Shown: piece by piece, positions 27,028 through 35,728 of the stretch
How positions within the stretch are numbered: position 1 is the first letter of the stretch
How the letters are laid out: each line of letters begins with the position of its first letter
From: an uncultured Clostridium sp.
GTDB taxonomy: Bacteria; Bacillota; Clostridia; TANB77; CAG-508
Reading direction: 5' to 3'
Length of the DNA: 36,863 nucleotides
Assembly (NCBI GenBank): GCA_947653235.1
Contig: CANTGH010000013.1
Span: forward strand, 1 to 36,863
Translations under genes and position numbers: made by a program
The notes under the pieces: model-generated
What the model was told of the DNA's origin: nothing
Database searches by the model: none
What the model saw: the letters and a program-made list of their open reading frames with translations, nothing else

Positions 27028-28292
27028 TCAATTTTCCTTCCCTTCTTCTCTCGTAATATTAGCTCCTAAAAAGTTTAACTTCTGATCCAAATTTTCATAT
27101 CCTCTTAGAATATATTCTACTTTTTTAATTCTCGTAGTTCCTTTTGCTACAATTCCCGCTATCATAAGTGCAGCACCTCCTCGCAAATCAGTGCTTTCCA
27201 CATTTGCCCCATGCAATTTTTTAACCCCTTTAATGATCGCTGTTTTTCCTTCCACATTAATTTTAGCCCCCATGCGCTTTAACTCTTGAAGAAATTTATA
27301 TCGATTTTCAAAAATATTTTCTGTCACAATCGATGTTCCTTTACACATGGTTAAAAATGTTGTAAACAATGGCTGTAAATCTGTTGGAAATCCTGGATAG
27401 GGCATGGTTTTAATTTCCGTGCTAATTAATTTTCCATTTGATTTTAAATAAATTGTATTTTTCACACAATCCACTTGACACCCACATTCTTGCAATTTAT
27501 GTAAAATTGGACTTATATGCTCTGGACATACTTTATTCAATTTAATATCTCCACCTGTGATTGCAGTTGCAAGTAGCAACGTTCCAGCTTCAATTCGATC
27601 TGGCATAATCGTATAAGAAACTTCACGCAGTTCTCTTGTTCCTCGAATTTTAATAATATTGGTCCCTGCCCCTGTAATTTTGGCTCCCATACGATTTAAA
27701 AAGTTAGCCAAATCAACAATTTCTGGTTCCATCGCTGCATTTTTTATGATAACTTCATGAGTTCCTATCACAGATGCCAAAATTAAATTCTCAGTTGCAC
27801 CAACACTTGGAAAATCCAATTGAATTTCTGTGTTTTTTATTTTATCACATTTGCATACAATATTGCTAGTGTTTTCGTCAATTTTTATGCCTAATTTTTT
27901 AAATCCTTTCAAATGTAAATCAATTGGTCTACTCCCAATATCGCAACCACCTGGATACGAAAAACACGCCTCACCAAATCGTGAAAGAATTGCTCCTGCA
28001 ATAATAACAGAAGAACGCAATTTACGCATTAATTCTTCAGGGATAGTAGTTCCTGTCATATGTCTACTATCAATGATTAATTTTCTTTTGTCTTTCTTAA
28101 TTTTGCAACCGAAGACTTTCCAAAATCTGTATCGTAGTTTTGACATCCGAAATATCTGGAACATTATACAATTTTGAAACTTTGCCATTTAAGATTGTTG
28201 CCGCCAAAATTGGCAAAGTCGCATTTTTTGAGCCAGCTACATCCATTTCACCAGAAAGTTTTGTACCGCCCTTTAATTATGTAGTTATACAT
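27028..28292 (-). CDS. murA: UDP-GlcNAc 1-carboxyvinyltransferase MurA, with two +1 frameshifts
   Basis: First committed step of peptidoglycan synthesis: enolpyruvyl transfer from PEP to UDP-GlcNAc. The start is the ATG at 28292 behind AAGGTGAG. The frame MYNYIIKG meets CGG TAC (28268-28263). Reading CGGT as Gly gives KGGTKLSGEM and the catalytic GSKNATLP (Lys22/Asn23 of E. coli). Later ILESL meets CGG TTG (28111-28106); reading CGGT as Gly gives ESLGCKI, matching the conserved LGA/C.V strand. From there the frame is open to the end, with the active-site Cys in YPGGCDIGSRP. With both shifts the protein is 420 aa, the normal MurA length. Without them the Lys22 segment is lost. The partner genes murG and murB are not here. 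Confidence 0.9.
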
Positions 28293-28509
28293 TTTTACTC
28301 ACCTTCTTCATAATATTTTATGTTATATACTATGAAAGGTTTACGTAAGATGTTACTTGGCTTTATTTTTACTTTTGCTAGCTTTCTTACAAAATCTATT
28401 TTATTTTATATCATAAAATAAAATTCATTTCAATACTCTTATTCATCTTTTTCAAACTTTATCAAAATGCCTATTTTAAAAGGATTTTATGACTTAAAAC
28501 GCAAAAAAA

Positions 28510-28534
28510 CGAAAATAATTTAGCATTATTTCCG
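28510..28534 (-). terminator. Terminator of the 190-aa coiled-coil gene
   Basis: CGAAAATAAT (28510-28519) with ATTATTTCCG (28525-28534), one G-T pair, then TTTTTTT on the minus strand. The gap 28293-28626 otherwise holds the murA upstream region and the palindrome at 28574. Confidence 0.6.
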
Positions 28535-28573
28535 TAAAAACCCCTCACCTTTTATTATATCATATTTATGTAA

Positions 28574-28591
28574 ATTTGTCAATTGACAAAT
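28574..28591. promoter_or_regulatory. 18-bp perfect palindrome, possible operator
   Basis: ATTTGTCAATTGACAAAT is its own reverse complement. It lies between the unknown gene at 28627 and murA. It has no hairpin loop, so a dimeric repressor site is more likely than a terminator. The regulator is unknown. Confidence 0.35.
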
Positions 28592-28626
28592 CTCAAAAAG
28601 CCTGCTCTCTCTTTATTTTCAGGTAT

Positions 28627-29199
28627 TTAATGGCTTTTCTCATCTTTAATTGGTCTTGTTTCCTCTTTTTCTTGTTTTAACGATTCTCGCAACACATTTT
28701 TCTCACCTTCACGAAAAGCTTGTTCTTCTTCTTTGGTCAAATGCCATGCTTTTTCTTCTTGCATAGTTGATTTTTCTTGGTGATATGCTTCAACTGCTTT
28801 TCGGTATTTGTTTAATCGTTTCTCTCTTAAATCTTGCAACTGCTTTGTAGATAAACCAGGAATATTTTTCAATCCAAAAACATCTTCCTGAAAATTCTTT
28901 TTAATTTCATTAATTTTACGCATAATCCACTGCCAAGGCGATTTTCTTGAAATAACAACTAATCGCTTTTCTTCGGTTGGTTCTAATTTTTCATCTGATG
29001 TCTGCGTTTTTTGCATTTGTTCAGCGATTTTTCCTTTTAATTCATTAATTTCTTCTTCTCTTTGTAAGATTTCCTCTGCCCAGGCAACTAAAATACTTTG
29101 ATTAATCTTCCCCAAATTTTCAGAATATGCACTTTCTGTTTCCCTTTGTTCTTTCTTCAAAATCCTTAATTGTTCCTCTAAAGACAATTTTTCATCCAT
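28627..29199 (-). CDS. Charged coiled-coil protein, unknown
   Basis: 190 aa from the ATG at 29199, which has AAGGAG 8 bases upstream; a longer in-frame start lacks a ribosome binding site. Very rich in E, K and Q. The N-terminal third is probably coiled coil (LEEQLRILKKEQRETE), followed by a linker and a central RKSPWQWIMRKINEIKK helix, then another charged helical stretch. No signal peptide or membrane helix. No family recognised. Confidence 0.55.
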   Translation of the reverse strand: MDEKLSLEEQLRILKKEQRETESAYSENLGKINQSILVAWAEEILQREEEINELKGKIAEQMQKTQTSDEKLEPTEEKRLVVISRKSPWQWIMRKINEIKKNFQEDVFGLKNIPGLSTKQLQDLREKRLNKYRKAVEAYHQEKSTMQEEKAWHLTKEEEQAFREGEKNVLRESLKQEKEETRPIKDEKSH

Positions 29200-29257
29200 C
29201 GTTTTTCTCCTTATGTTTATTATATGTATTTTTGAAAAAAATTGCAATAGCATTTTT

Positions 29258-29575
29258 TGACAAATTTTTGAAAGGTCTTACGAAATTTTTGTTCAAATAG
29301 TAAAAGAAAAAGAACGGAATCATGCACAAAAGATTGTCAAAGGCTTGAAATCTTTACCAACTCCTGTTGAACTGACCATTAATTCTTTTTTTGAACTTCA
29401 TTTAACCTATAAGGAGTGCGGAATTCCGGATTATGGAGTACATGAACTTTTCCTCTATGTGGATAATTTATGTAAGAAGATAAACTCTTTACCTTCTCCC
29501 ATAAAATTCTTTCCCACTGGAAAAATTTTAACAGATAGCGTTCAGGCCACGGTCTCCATGAGCTGGTACTTTTAA
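29258..29575 (+). other. Open frame without a start, possibly a gene remnant
   Basis: A plus-strand frame is open from just after a TGA near 29257 to the TAA at 29573-29575, about 105 codons, with protein-like composition (for example ECGIPDYGVHELFLYVDN and SLPSPIKFFPTGKI). No ATG or GTG opens it. The only candidate, TTG at 29345, has no ribosome binding site. It contains one CGG codon. The rest of the gap 29200-29618 holds only a terminator. Unknown, perhaps a decayed gene. Confidence 0.25.
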
Positions 29576-29620
29576 AAAAATGCTCATCGTGCTTAAATTG
29601 AAGCGCGCTGGGCATTTTTT
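29575..29620. terminator. Terminator behind topB, bidirectional
   Basis: AAAAAATGCTCA (29575-29586) with TGGGCATTTTTT (29609-29620), one G-U pair. The topB stop codon (29619-29621) is part of the arm. Confidence 0.75.
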
Positions 29621-31520
29621 AATACTTCACCACCATCTTCTCAAACTTCCCACGAATATACTTCTCCAATTTCCCCATAAAAACCGCTGGCTCAATTTCT
29701 TTTTTTGCCACCATATCTAAACCCTTTTCCCAGCTTGCTGTCAATTCTGGATTGAGCATATCTGGCATAGCATTCCTTACTACATCGTAAATTGCCTCAC
29801 CTTTGACAGTTGGCGTGATAATTTGTGTTTTGGCATTAATCCCCAAATAGCCAATTCGCTCCAATTTTTCAATAATGGACGCCCTTGTTGCACTCGTTCC
29901 AATCCCTGCACCTTTAATTTGTTCACGCAAAGCCTCGTCTTCAATGAGTTTTCCTGCATTTTCCATCGCCAAAATCATAGAACCAGAATTATAACGACTA
30001 GGTGGCGAAGTTTCAGCCTCTTTGGTTGCCAATTCTAAGACATCCACTTCTGCATTTTTCTTCAAATTTGCCAAAATTTCCAAATTGGAACTATCTTCCT
30101 GTTTTGTCTTATTTTTCAACACTTCTAAAAATCCTTGCTTCAAGCAAACTTTTCCGCTCGCAGTAAAAATCTCGTTTTCAATTGTAAGTGTTAAAGCAAC
30201 TTTGGAATACTCAGCTGGCGGATAAAAAATCGCGATAAATCGTTTTACAATCAGCTTATAAATATTTTTCTTCAATTCTGACAATTTATCGTAATTTTCC
30301 AAGCCTTGTCCTGTCGGAATAATCGCATAATGGTCCGTAATTTTGCTGTCATTGACATATTTTGTTTTCACCAAATTCGTGCTATATTTTTCTTCCACCA
30401 TTTTTTGGATAAAACCGCTGATTTCTTCGTCTTTGAAATGTTTATACAAACCATTCAAATTTTTGCCAATTTCCTTTGCAACCGCTGTTGAAAGCACTCT
30501 GGCGTCAGTTCTCGGATAGGTCACAAGCTTTTTTTCGTACAATTCTTGAATGATTTCTAAGGTTTCATCTGGCTTGATTTTGAAATTTTTGGTGCATTCG
30601 TTTTGGATTTCTGCCAAATTGAAGAGCAGTGGCGCATTTTCTTTTTGTTTGGATTTTTTAAGTTCTGTCACAACCGCCTTTTTTCCTTGCAAAGTGGCAA
30701 TTAGTTTCTTCGCTTCTTCTTCCTTCTTGAAACCAGTATCGTTGTAAAGCAGTCGACTTTCAAAATACGCCGATTTTTCGCTTACTTTCCATTCGGCTTT
30801 AAAAGAGGCTTCTGGCTCACCAAATTCGCCAATGATTTTGTAATATTTGGTTTTCACAAAATTGCGAATTTCTCGCTCACGTGAAACCACCATGCCAAGC
30901 ACACAAGTCATCACGCGTCCAACAGATACCAAAACACGTTCTTCACCGATTTGTTTGGCAATGCGTCTGCCAAATATAATGGATAACAGTCTGGAAAAGT
31001 TAATTCCGATTAAGTAATCTTCTTTGGCACGTAAATACGCAGAATGGGACAAACTGTCATATTCCTCCATCTTTTTAGCTTCTGCAATCCCACGTAAAAT
31101 TTCTTCTTCGGTTTGGGAATCGATCCAAACACGCTTCATTTCGGCTTTTGGATTCGGAGTTGCCATTTGGAAAACAAGCCTTTGAATGTATTCTCCTTCA
31201 CGCCCCGAGTCACCTGCATTGTAAATTTCGGTGACATCTTCTCTTTGGAGCAAACTTTGCACAATGTGGAACTGTTTTTCGACTGCTGGAATGATTTCGT
31301 AAAGGTAGGTTTCTGGCAAAAACGGCAAGGTTTCTAAGCGCCATTTTTTTAAGTTTTCATCGTATTTTTCTGGATACGACATCGTCACAAGATGACCGAC
31401 ACACCAAGTAATGAGCCATTCTTTTCCTTCCAAATAGCCATTTTTTCGTGTTGTATTGATTTTGAGTGCCTTCGCAAATTCCATTGCGACAGACGGTTTT
31501 TCAGTAATAATTAGTTTCAT
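29619..31520 (-). CDS. topB: DNA topoisomerase III (type IA)
   Basis: 633 aa. The N-terminal Toprim domain starts MKLIITEKPSVAMEFAKAL, with the acidic DAGDSGREGEY-type motif (here YNAGDSGREGEYIQ). The catalytic tyrosine is in LVTYPRTDARVLS (about residue 316). The C-terminal core has GIGTSATRASIIEKLERIGYL. It ends without the zinc-ribbon tail of TopA. Such enzymes decatenate DNA and are found both in chromosomes and in mobile elements; nothing nearby marks a mobile element here. Base composition is slightly more GC-rich than its neighbours. Confidence 0.93.
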   Translation of the reverse strand: MKLIITEKPSVAMEFAKALKINTTRKNGYLEGKEWLITWCVGHLVTMSYPEKYDENLKKWRLETLPFLPETYLYEIIPAVEKQFHIVQSLLQREDVTEIYNAGDSGREGEYIQRLVFQMATPNPKAEMKRVWIDSQTEEEILRGIAEAKKMEEYDSLSHSAYLRAKEDYLIGINFSRLLSIIFGRRIAKQIGEERVLVSVGRVMTCVLGMVVSREREIRNFVKTKYYKIIGEFGEPEASFKAEWKVSEKSAYFESRLLYNDTGFKKEEEAKKLIATLQGKKAVVTELKKSKQKENAPLLFNLAEIQNECTKNFKIKPDETLEIIQELYEKKLVTYPRTDARVLSTAVAKEIGKNLNGLYKHFKDEEISGFIQKMVEEKYSTNLVKTKYVNDSKITDHYAIIPTGQGLENYDKLSELKKNIYKLIVKRFIAIFYPPAEYSKVALTLTIENEIFTASGKVCLKQGFLEVLKNKTKQEDSSNLEILANLKKNAEVDVLELATKEAETSPPSRYNSGSMILAMENAGKLIEDEALREQIKGAGIGTSATRASIIEKLERIGYLGINAKTQIITPTVKGEAIYDVVRNAMPDMLNPELTASWEKGLDMVAKKEIEPAVFMGKLEKYIRGKFEKMVVKY

Positions 31521-31645
31521 TTTGGAACTTCCTTTTGTTTTTCTTTCCTTATTATATAAATCAAAAAAGGTTTTGTCAATTTTCTATTGGATAAAAATAA
31601 AAGCACATACTAAAATTTTTTAGAAATGTACTTTTATTTTTTTAA

Positions 31646-31930
31646 TCATAGTAATTTTTTTCTGTATTTCATTTTTGTTGCCTTTCCTCCACGAATATGT
31701 CTTTCCGCTTTATTTTTATCCAAAACTTCTCTAACTCTCCTGGCTAAAATGGGGGCAATGCCTAGTAAACGTTGCGCAACATCTTTATGGACTGTACTTT
31801 TACTCATTGCAAAATATTCAGCGGTTTTACGAACAGTAGCTTCATTACAAATTATGTACCAAGCACACATCTTAGCTCTTTCTTTTCTCTCTTCATAAAC
31901 TCCACTCCTAAACCGTTTCCTATTACTCAT
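31646..31930 (-). CDS. spoIIID: Sporulation transcriptional regulator SpoIIID
   Basis: 94 aa with AAGGAGG 7 bases before the ATG. The HTH region TVRKTAEYFAMSKSTVHKDV and the C-terminal RHIRGGKATKMKYRKK match the SpoIIID family, which activates or represses mother-cell genes under SigE. The N-terminus is about 10 residues longer and more basic than in Bacillus (MSNRKRFRSG). Codon 6 is CGG followed by T, and it must be read as a triplet to give this protein. It stands alone, next to topB. Confidence 0.92.
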   Translation of the reverse strand: MSNRKRFRSGVYEERKERAKMCAWYIICNEATVRKTAEYFAMSKSTVHKDVAQRLLGIAPILARRVREVLDKNKAERHIRGGKATKMKYRKKLL

Positions 31931-32102
31931 GATTTTTCCTCCTTAGTTTTGCCTTTTTCAATAACTGCATTTAATTATCCTGGAATAAAAACTAAACTTA
32001 TTATTTTATGATTATATTATATTTTTTTCTAAATTACAAGAGTTTTTATCTAAAAAGCTGGTATCGGTTTGTCAGACACATGTCAAACTTTATTGAGAAA
32101 AC

Positions 32103-32131
32103 TTGACATTTTATGTAAAATATGATATAAT
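32103..32131 (+). promoter_or_regulatory. Consensus promoter of the lipoprotein gene
   Basis: TTGACA (32103-32108), 17 bases, TATAAT (32126-32131), with an extended TATGA. The start region resembles that of the promoter at 6803-6831. Confidence 0.9.
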
Positions 32132-32137
32132 AATAGT

Positions 32138-32218
32138 AAGATAATATATTGTTGCCTTTGAAAAGGTATTTTTTCGGAGGTAACAAGCCTCCGAATAATT
32201 AGAAGGAGGTTTAATTAC
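32138..32218 (+). promoter_or_regulatory. Structured 5' leader with competing Shine-Dalgarno pairing
   Basis: TTCGGAGG (32173-32180) pairs with CCTCCGAA (32188-32195), 7-nt loop. The same CCTCC can pair with the ribosome binding site AAGGAGG (32203-32209), 12 bases on. A small CCTTT/AAAGG hairpin precedes (32155-32166). The arrangement GGAGG-CCTCC-GGAGG is the same as in the leader at 6838-6934. Confidence 0.6.
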
Positions 32219-32497
32219 ATGAAAAAAAGACTGATTATGTTATTCTGCTGTTTATCAACAACTGCTGTGTTGTTTTCAGGCTGTGGCGAAACATCAGAAA
32301 CCATTCAGAGTGAAGCCACTACTCAAACAACCACGGGCAGCTACGCCTTGTTTAAAACGACTGACGTTCAAGAATATCTCAATTTTCTTGAGACATTCGA
32401 TGAAACGAAATATGAAATTGTCGATATTTCACCCGCTACCACATTTTCTTCTTATACTACAGACTATTATGTGATAACTTACAAAACAATTGAATAA
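32219..32497 (+). CDS. Small lipoprotein, unknown
   Basis: 92 aa. Type II signal peptide: KKR, hydrophobic MLFCCLSTTAVLF, lipobox FSGC, so the mature protein starts at Cys22 and is tethered to the membrane. The remaining 70 residues are polar, with TTDVQEYLNFLETFDETK and a C-terminal YYVITYKTIE strand. No domain recognised. AAGGAGG precedes the ATG by 9 bases. It has a consensus promoter, structured leader and strong terminator, and is oriented against its neighbours. Confidence 0.7.
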   Translation: MKKRLIMLFCCLSTTAVLFSGCGETSETIQSEATTQTTTGSYALFKTTDVQEYLNFLETFDETKYEIVDISPATTFSSYTTDYYVITYKTIE

Positions 32498-32506
32498 AAC
32501 AGTCTT

Positions 32507-32545
32507 GCCAAATTCCCAGCTCCTGCTGGGAGTTTGGCTTTATTT
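32507..32545 (+). terminator. Terminator of the lipoprotein gene
   Basis: 14-bp stem GCCAAATTCCCAGC (32507-32520) with GCTGGGAGTTTGGC (32525-32538), TCCT loop, then TTTATTTT. Confidence 0.92.
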
Positions 32546-32616
32546 TCTTGAGTTGGGTAGAAGGAGCTTTTTTAAGGTAGTCCATATTAAACTATGAACA
32601 AAGACATCTGTAATGC

Positions 32617-34122
32617 TCATTTTTCGCGGACAGCCGTCTTAACCTCAAAATAAAACTCCACGCCCTCTTTTTTATTTTTCACGCCATAATCTGTCCCATA
32701 TTGGTTCATAATTGCTTTCACAAGTGCCAAACCGATGCCACTCCCACCACTATTTCGATTTCTGGATTGATCCACTTTGTAAAATCTCGTCCAAATGCGG
32801 TTTAAATTTTCCTCGGAAATGGGGTCACCTGTGTTGAATACGGCTACTTTTACCGTATCTTTTTTGGGATTAGCTTGCACTGAAATCTTGATTTTTCTCT
32901 TGTTTCCTACTTTTTTGCTATTTTTTATCGCATTGGTGAAATAATTGCGAATGACTTGCTCAATATAAAAATGATCTGCCCAAACATACACTGGCTCTTT
33001 TGGCTTAAAATCCACTTTGATATTTTGTTCCTCAAGCACAACTTTGCTGTTACGAATGATTTCAAAAATCAGTTCTGTGATGTCAAATTGGGTATCATGA
33101 AATTCACGTTCGCCATATTCAAGTTTCATCAACTCTAACAATTTCTTGACAAGCTCGTCCATTTTTCCAGCTTCGTCTAAAATAACATCTGCATAAAATT
33201 TGCGACTTTCTTCATCTGTATTGACATTTTCGATCAAGCCTTCCGAATAGCCTTGAATAAGCGAAATTGGTGTTTTGAGTTCATGAGAAACATCGGAAAT
33301 GAACTGTTTTCGCATTTCATCGATTTTGGACTTTTCCTCAATATCACGTTCGAGTTCTAAGTTGCTTCGCGTTAACTTTTGGATGGTTTCTTCAAGTTTG
33401 ACAGACATGGTATTGATGCTTTTGCCGAGTTCGTCGATTTCGTCATTGTTGTCGTGAATTCGATATTTTTTGGTGAAATCAAGGTTGGCCATTTTGTTGG
33501 CAATGTCGTTGAGTTCTTCGATTGGCTTGGTAAAACGCTCGGTAATCCAAGTAATGGCAATGCCACCTAAAACCATCGCTATGATAGCAATTAAATAGAG
33601 AAATTTGTTAGAAATTTCCACACTTTCTTGAATTAACGTGATGGGCATGCGAATGAAAATGGTACCACTGTTTTTTAGGGTTCCTGTTAGTAAAATAAAA
33701 TTCATACCATTTTTTTTGTCTTGGATTTTGCGAATGGTAACATTTTCGTCAGCATACATGATGTCTTCTTGTCTAAAAACATTGTAGCTGACTTGGTATT
33801 TGACTTCTGGAATTTCGCCAAAATTGCTAGAAAAATCTTTGTCGGTAGCATATATTTCACTTTCTCCTTTTTTGATAATAATATCAAAATTATTGGTTAA
33901 CGAAAGTTTTTCAAGTTCTAACGAAAAATCAGCAATTTGGTGATTATCAATGTTTTGATTGATAAAGTCAAACGCCTCTAATGACGCGTTTTTCTTAGAA
34001 TAAAAGTAAAAGCTCTCCAATACCGATTTATTGATGATAACCAAAAAAGCGATAATCATTAAAATGACTACACACAAAGTCAAAAACAATTTAGCTCTGA
34101 CCGATTGAAACATTTTTTTCAT
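32617..34122 (-). CDS. Two-component sensor histidine kinase
   Basis: 501 aa. Two membrane helices (about residues 12-31 and 173-194) flank an extracellular sensing domain of roughly 140 residues. Then come HAMP (about 195-245), a HisKA phospho-acceptor in FISDVSHELKTPISLIQGYS, and HATPase_c with an N box around NYFTNAIKN, a G1 box DTVKVAVFNTGDPI and a G2 box GGSGIGLALV. It lies 55 bases behind its response regulator and is expected to phosphorylate it. The signal is unknown. The domain order is that of VanS/PhoR-type kinases. Confidence 0.9.
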   Translation of the reverse strand: MKKMFQSVRAKLFLTLCVVILMIIAFLVIINKSVLESFYFYSKKNASLEAFDFINQNIDNHQIADFSLELEKLSLTNNFDIIIKKGESEIYATDKDFSSNFGEIPEVKYQVSYNVFRQEDIMYADENVTIRKIQDKKNGMNFILLTGTLKNSGTIFIRMPITLIQESVEISNKFLYLIAIIAMVLGGIAITWITERFTKPIEELNDIANKMANLDFTKKYRIHDNNDEIDELGKSINTMSVKLEETIQKLTRSNLELERDIEEKSKIDEMRKQFISDVSHELKTPISLIQGYSEGLIENVNTDEESRKFYADVILDEAGKMDELVKKLLELMKLEYGEREFHDTQFDITELIFEIIRNSKVVLEEQNIKVDFKPKEPVYVWADHFYIEQVIRNYFTNAIKNSKKVGNKRKIKISVQANPKKDTVKVAVFNTGDPISEENLNRIWTRFYKVDQSRNRNSGGSGIGLALVKAIMNQYGTDYGVKNKKEGVEFYFEVKTAVREK

Positions 34123-34177
34123 ACAAACCTCTTTTTGTTTTGGATATAATAATGGTTACAAAATTAAATTTCGACAA

Positions 34178-34855
34178 CTATTTCACTTCAAATTTATAAC
34201 CAATTCCACGAATCGTTTGAATGTATTTTCCTTTTTTCCCCAGCTTATGACGAATTTTTTTGATGTGACTATCAATGGTTCTTGAATCGCCATAATAATC
34301 ATAATTCCAAACGGTGTTTAGGATTTTATCGCGGGATAAGGCAATGTTTTCGTTTTCGATGAGATATTTTAATAATTCGTATTCACGAAAACTAAGTTCA
34401 ACATTTTTTCGATCCATTGTAACTGTTCTGGCATCGTTATCAATGATAATTCCACCATGGTTTTTAAGTTCTTTTTGTTCAGGATTGGCACGTTTTAAAA
34501 TAGCTTCTACTCTTGCCACTAAAATTTTGGGACTGAATGGTTTGGTGATATATTCATCAACTCCTAGTTCAAAGCCAAATAGTTCGTCTTGTTCTTCTGC
34601 TCTTGCGGTTAGCATAATAATGGGAAGGGTTTTATCGATTTGTCTGATTTGCCTTAGAACGGACCAACCGTCTAGTTTGGGCATCATAACATCTAATAAA
34701 ATCAATTTGATTTTATTTTTGTTTTCCTGAAAAACGGTCAATGCCTGCTCACCATCTTCTGCTTCGATGATAGGGAAATTTTTTTGTTTTAAAAAATCTT
34801 TGACTAATTTTCTGATTCTTAGTTCGTCATCTACGACTAATATGGTTGCCTCCAT
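34178..34855 (-). CDS. OmpR/PhoB-family response regulator
   Basis: 225 aa from the ATG at 34855, with GGAGGTG 7 bases upstream; a GTG at 34864 is inside that site. The receiver has VVDDE, phospho-acceptor in LLDVMMPKLDGW, T in MLTARAEEQD, and K-P in DEYITKPFSP. The winged-helix output ends with SRTIDSHIKKIRHKLG and YIQTIRGIGYKFE. First gene of a pair with the kinase. The target promoters are unknown. Confidence 0.93.
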   Translation of the reverse strand: MEATILVVDDELRIRKLVKDFLKQKNFPIIEAEDGEQALTVFQENKNKIKLILLDVMMPKLDGWSVLRQIRQIDKTLPIIMLTARAEEQDELFGFELGVDEYITKPFSPKILVARVEAILKRANPEQKELKNHGGIIIDNDARTVTMDRKNVELSFREYELLKYLIENENIALSRDKILNTVWNYDYYGDSRTIDSHIKKIRHKLGKKGKYIQTIRGIGYKFEVK

Positions 34856-35257
34856 TTGTTGCACCTCCTAGTTGAGGTTATTATATTACATTTTGTCGTA
34901 AATTGCAAGGTTTTGGAGAGTAAAATTATAAGGTTAAAGGAATGGGTCTATTTTTTAAAATTTTCTATTTTTCTCCATACTGTTCTTTTAAAAATTCTTC
35001 AAAATATCCGAAACAAATGACTTTTTGACAATATAAAAAGAAATACCTACACTCTTGAAAGTATTGGTATTTCTACTTTACCTTATTATTTGGTGCCCTA
35101 ACTAGACACATATAAGCAAAATGTTACTCCCTTATATGGAATATTTTAGCCAATTTATTTAAAATTAGTTTAACATATCCTGCTTGATTTTGCAATACTT
35201 AAACAAAAAAATTTGCAAAAATCGAAGATACCTAATATCTCCGATTTTCGTTACTGC
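34856..35257. other. Non-coding gap upstream of the two-component pair
   Basis: No gene is supported. It contains a hairpin with arms AGAAATACC (35039-35047) and GGTATTTCT (35066-35074), 18-nt loop, and the terminator at 35218-35248. Confidence 0.5.
35218..35248 (-). terminator. Terminator of the 103-aa gene
   Basis: Arms 35218-35230 (AAAATCGAAGATA) and 35236-35248 (TATCTCCGATTTT), 13 bp with one mismatch, then a T-rich minus-strand tail. Confidence 0.7.
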
Positions 35258-35569
35258 CTATATATTCTTATTTCTATCTTCTTTTAGTTCTATTCCATCT
35301 CTAACTCCTAACTTATAATACTCCTTATTCCAAAAACACAATTCTCCAATTTTGCTATCCACAAACTCCTCCAATTTTTCCAACATTTTTTCTCGAATTT
35401 CCTCATCTTGTATCAAATTTTTTATCATATCTTCCAATTCATTCTCAACTTGTTCTACCTCTATAATTTCTTCTGCCTTTCCATTCTCTTTCAAAAATAC
35501 ACCCTGAAATCCATCTGTTCTTGTTTCAAATAAATCATCTAATACACAATCTTCAATCACTTCTTCCAT
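35258..35569 (-). CDS. Small acidic protein, DUF6809-like
   Basis: 103 aa, very acidic, helical. Start at ATG with a weak AAAGGTTGAGAG upstream. The C-terminal pattern EEFVDSKIGELCFW, then YYKLGVRDGIEL recalls the F..GFrLGarl ending of short DUF6809-type proteins common in Clostridia, but the match is loose. Downstream of a Spo0E-like peptide gene, with which it may be co-transcribed. Function unknown. Confidence 0.5.
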   Translation of the reverse strand: MEEVIEDCVLDDLFETRTDGFQGVFLKENGKAEEIIEVEQVENELEDMIKNLIQDEEIREKMLEKLEEFVDSKIGELCFWNKEYYKLGVRDGIELKEDRNKNI

Positions 35570-35596
35570 TTTCTCTCAACCTTTCCTTTGTTTTAT

Positions 35597-35728
35597 CTAC
35601 TGATTATACTTTTGTATCAGCAATTCGTCAATCTTACTCGAAAGTTCATATATCTTATTTTCATTAAAATTTCCACTATTGACTTCTCTTTCTAATTCAT
35701 ATTTTGCTTTTTCTAGTTCCTGTTCCAA
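35597..35728 (-). CDS. Spo0E-like sporulation regulatory peptide
   Basis: 43 aa starting at TTG with AGGAGG 6 bases upstream. Two helices, the second carrying the family signature as ELSSKIDELLIQKYNQ, comparable to the S..LD.LI..Y motif of Spo0E aspartyl-phosphate phosphatases that remove phosphate from Spo0A~P. The Leu before the Asp is Ile here. It lies 27 bases ahead of the 103-aa gene, on the same strand. In this spore-former it may delay sporulation. Inference from the motif. Confidence 0.72.
   Translation of the reverse strand: MEQELEKAKYELEREVNSGNFNENKIYELSSKIDELLIQKYNQ

Noticed and set aside
12102..28268. -1 frameshifting at slippery heptamers as the explanation of the four breaks
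   Set aside because: All four need a +1 change, and no X-XXY-YYZ heptamer lies at the sites.
29379..29615. 78-codon minus-strand frame behind topB
   Set aside because: It lies over the topB terminator, lacks a ribosome binding site and its composition is not protein-like. The plus-strand frame over the same DNA is somewhat better but also weak.
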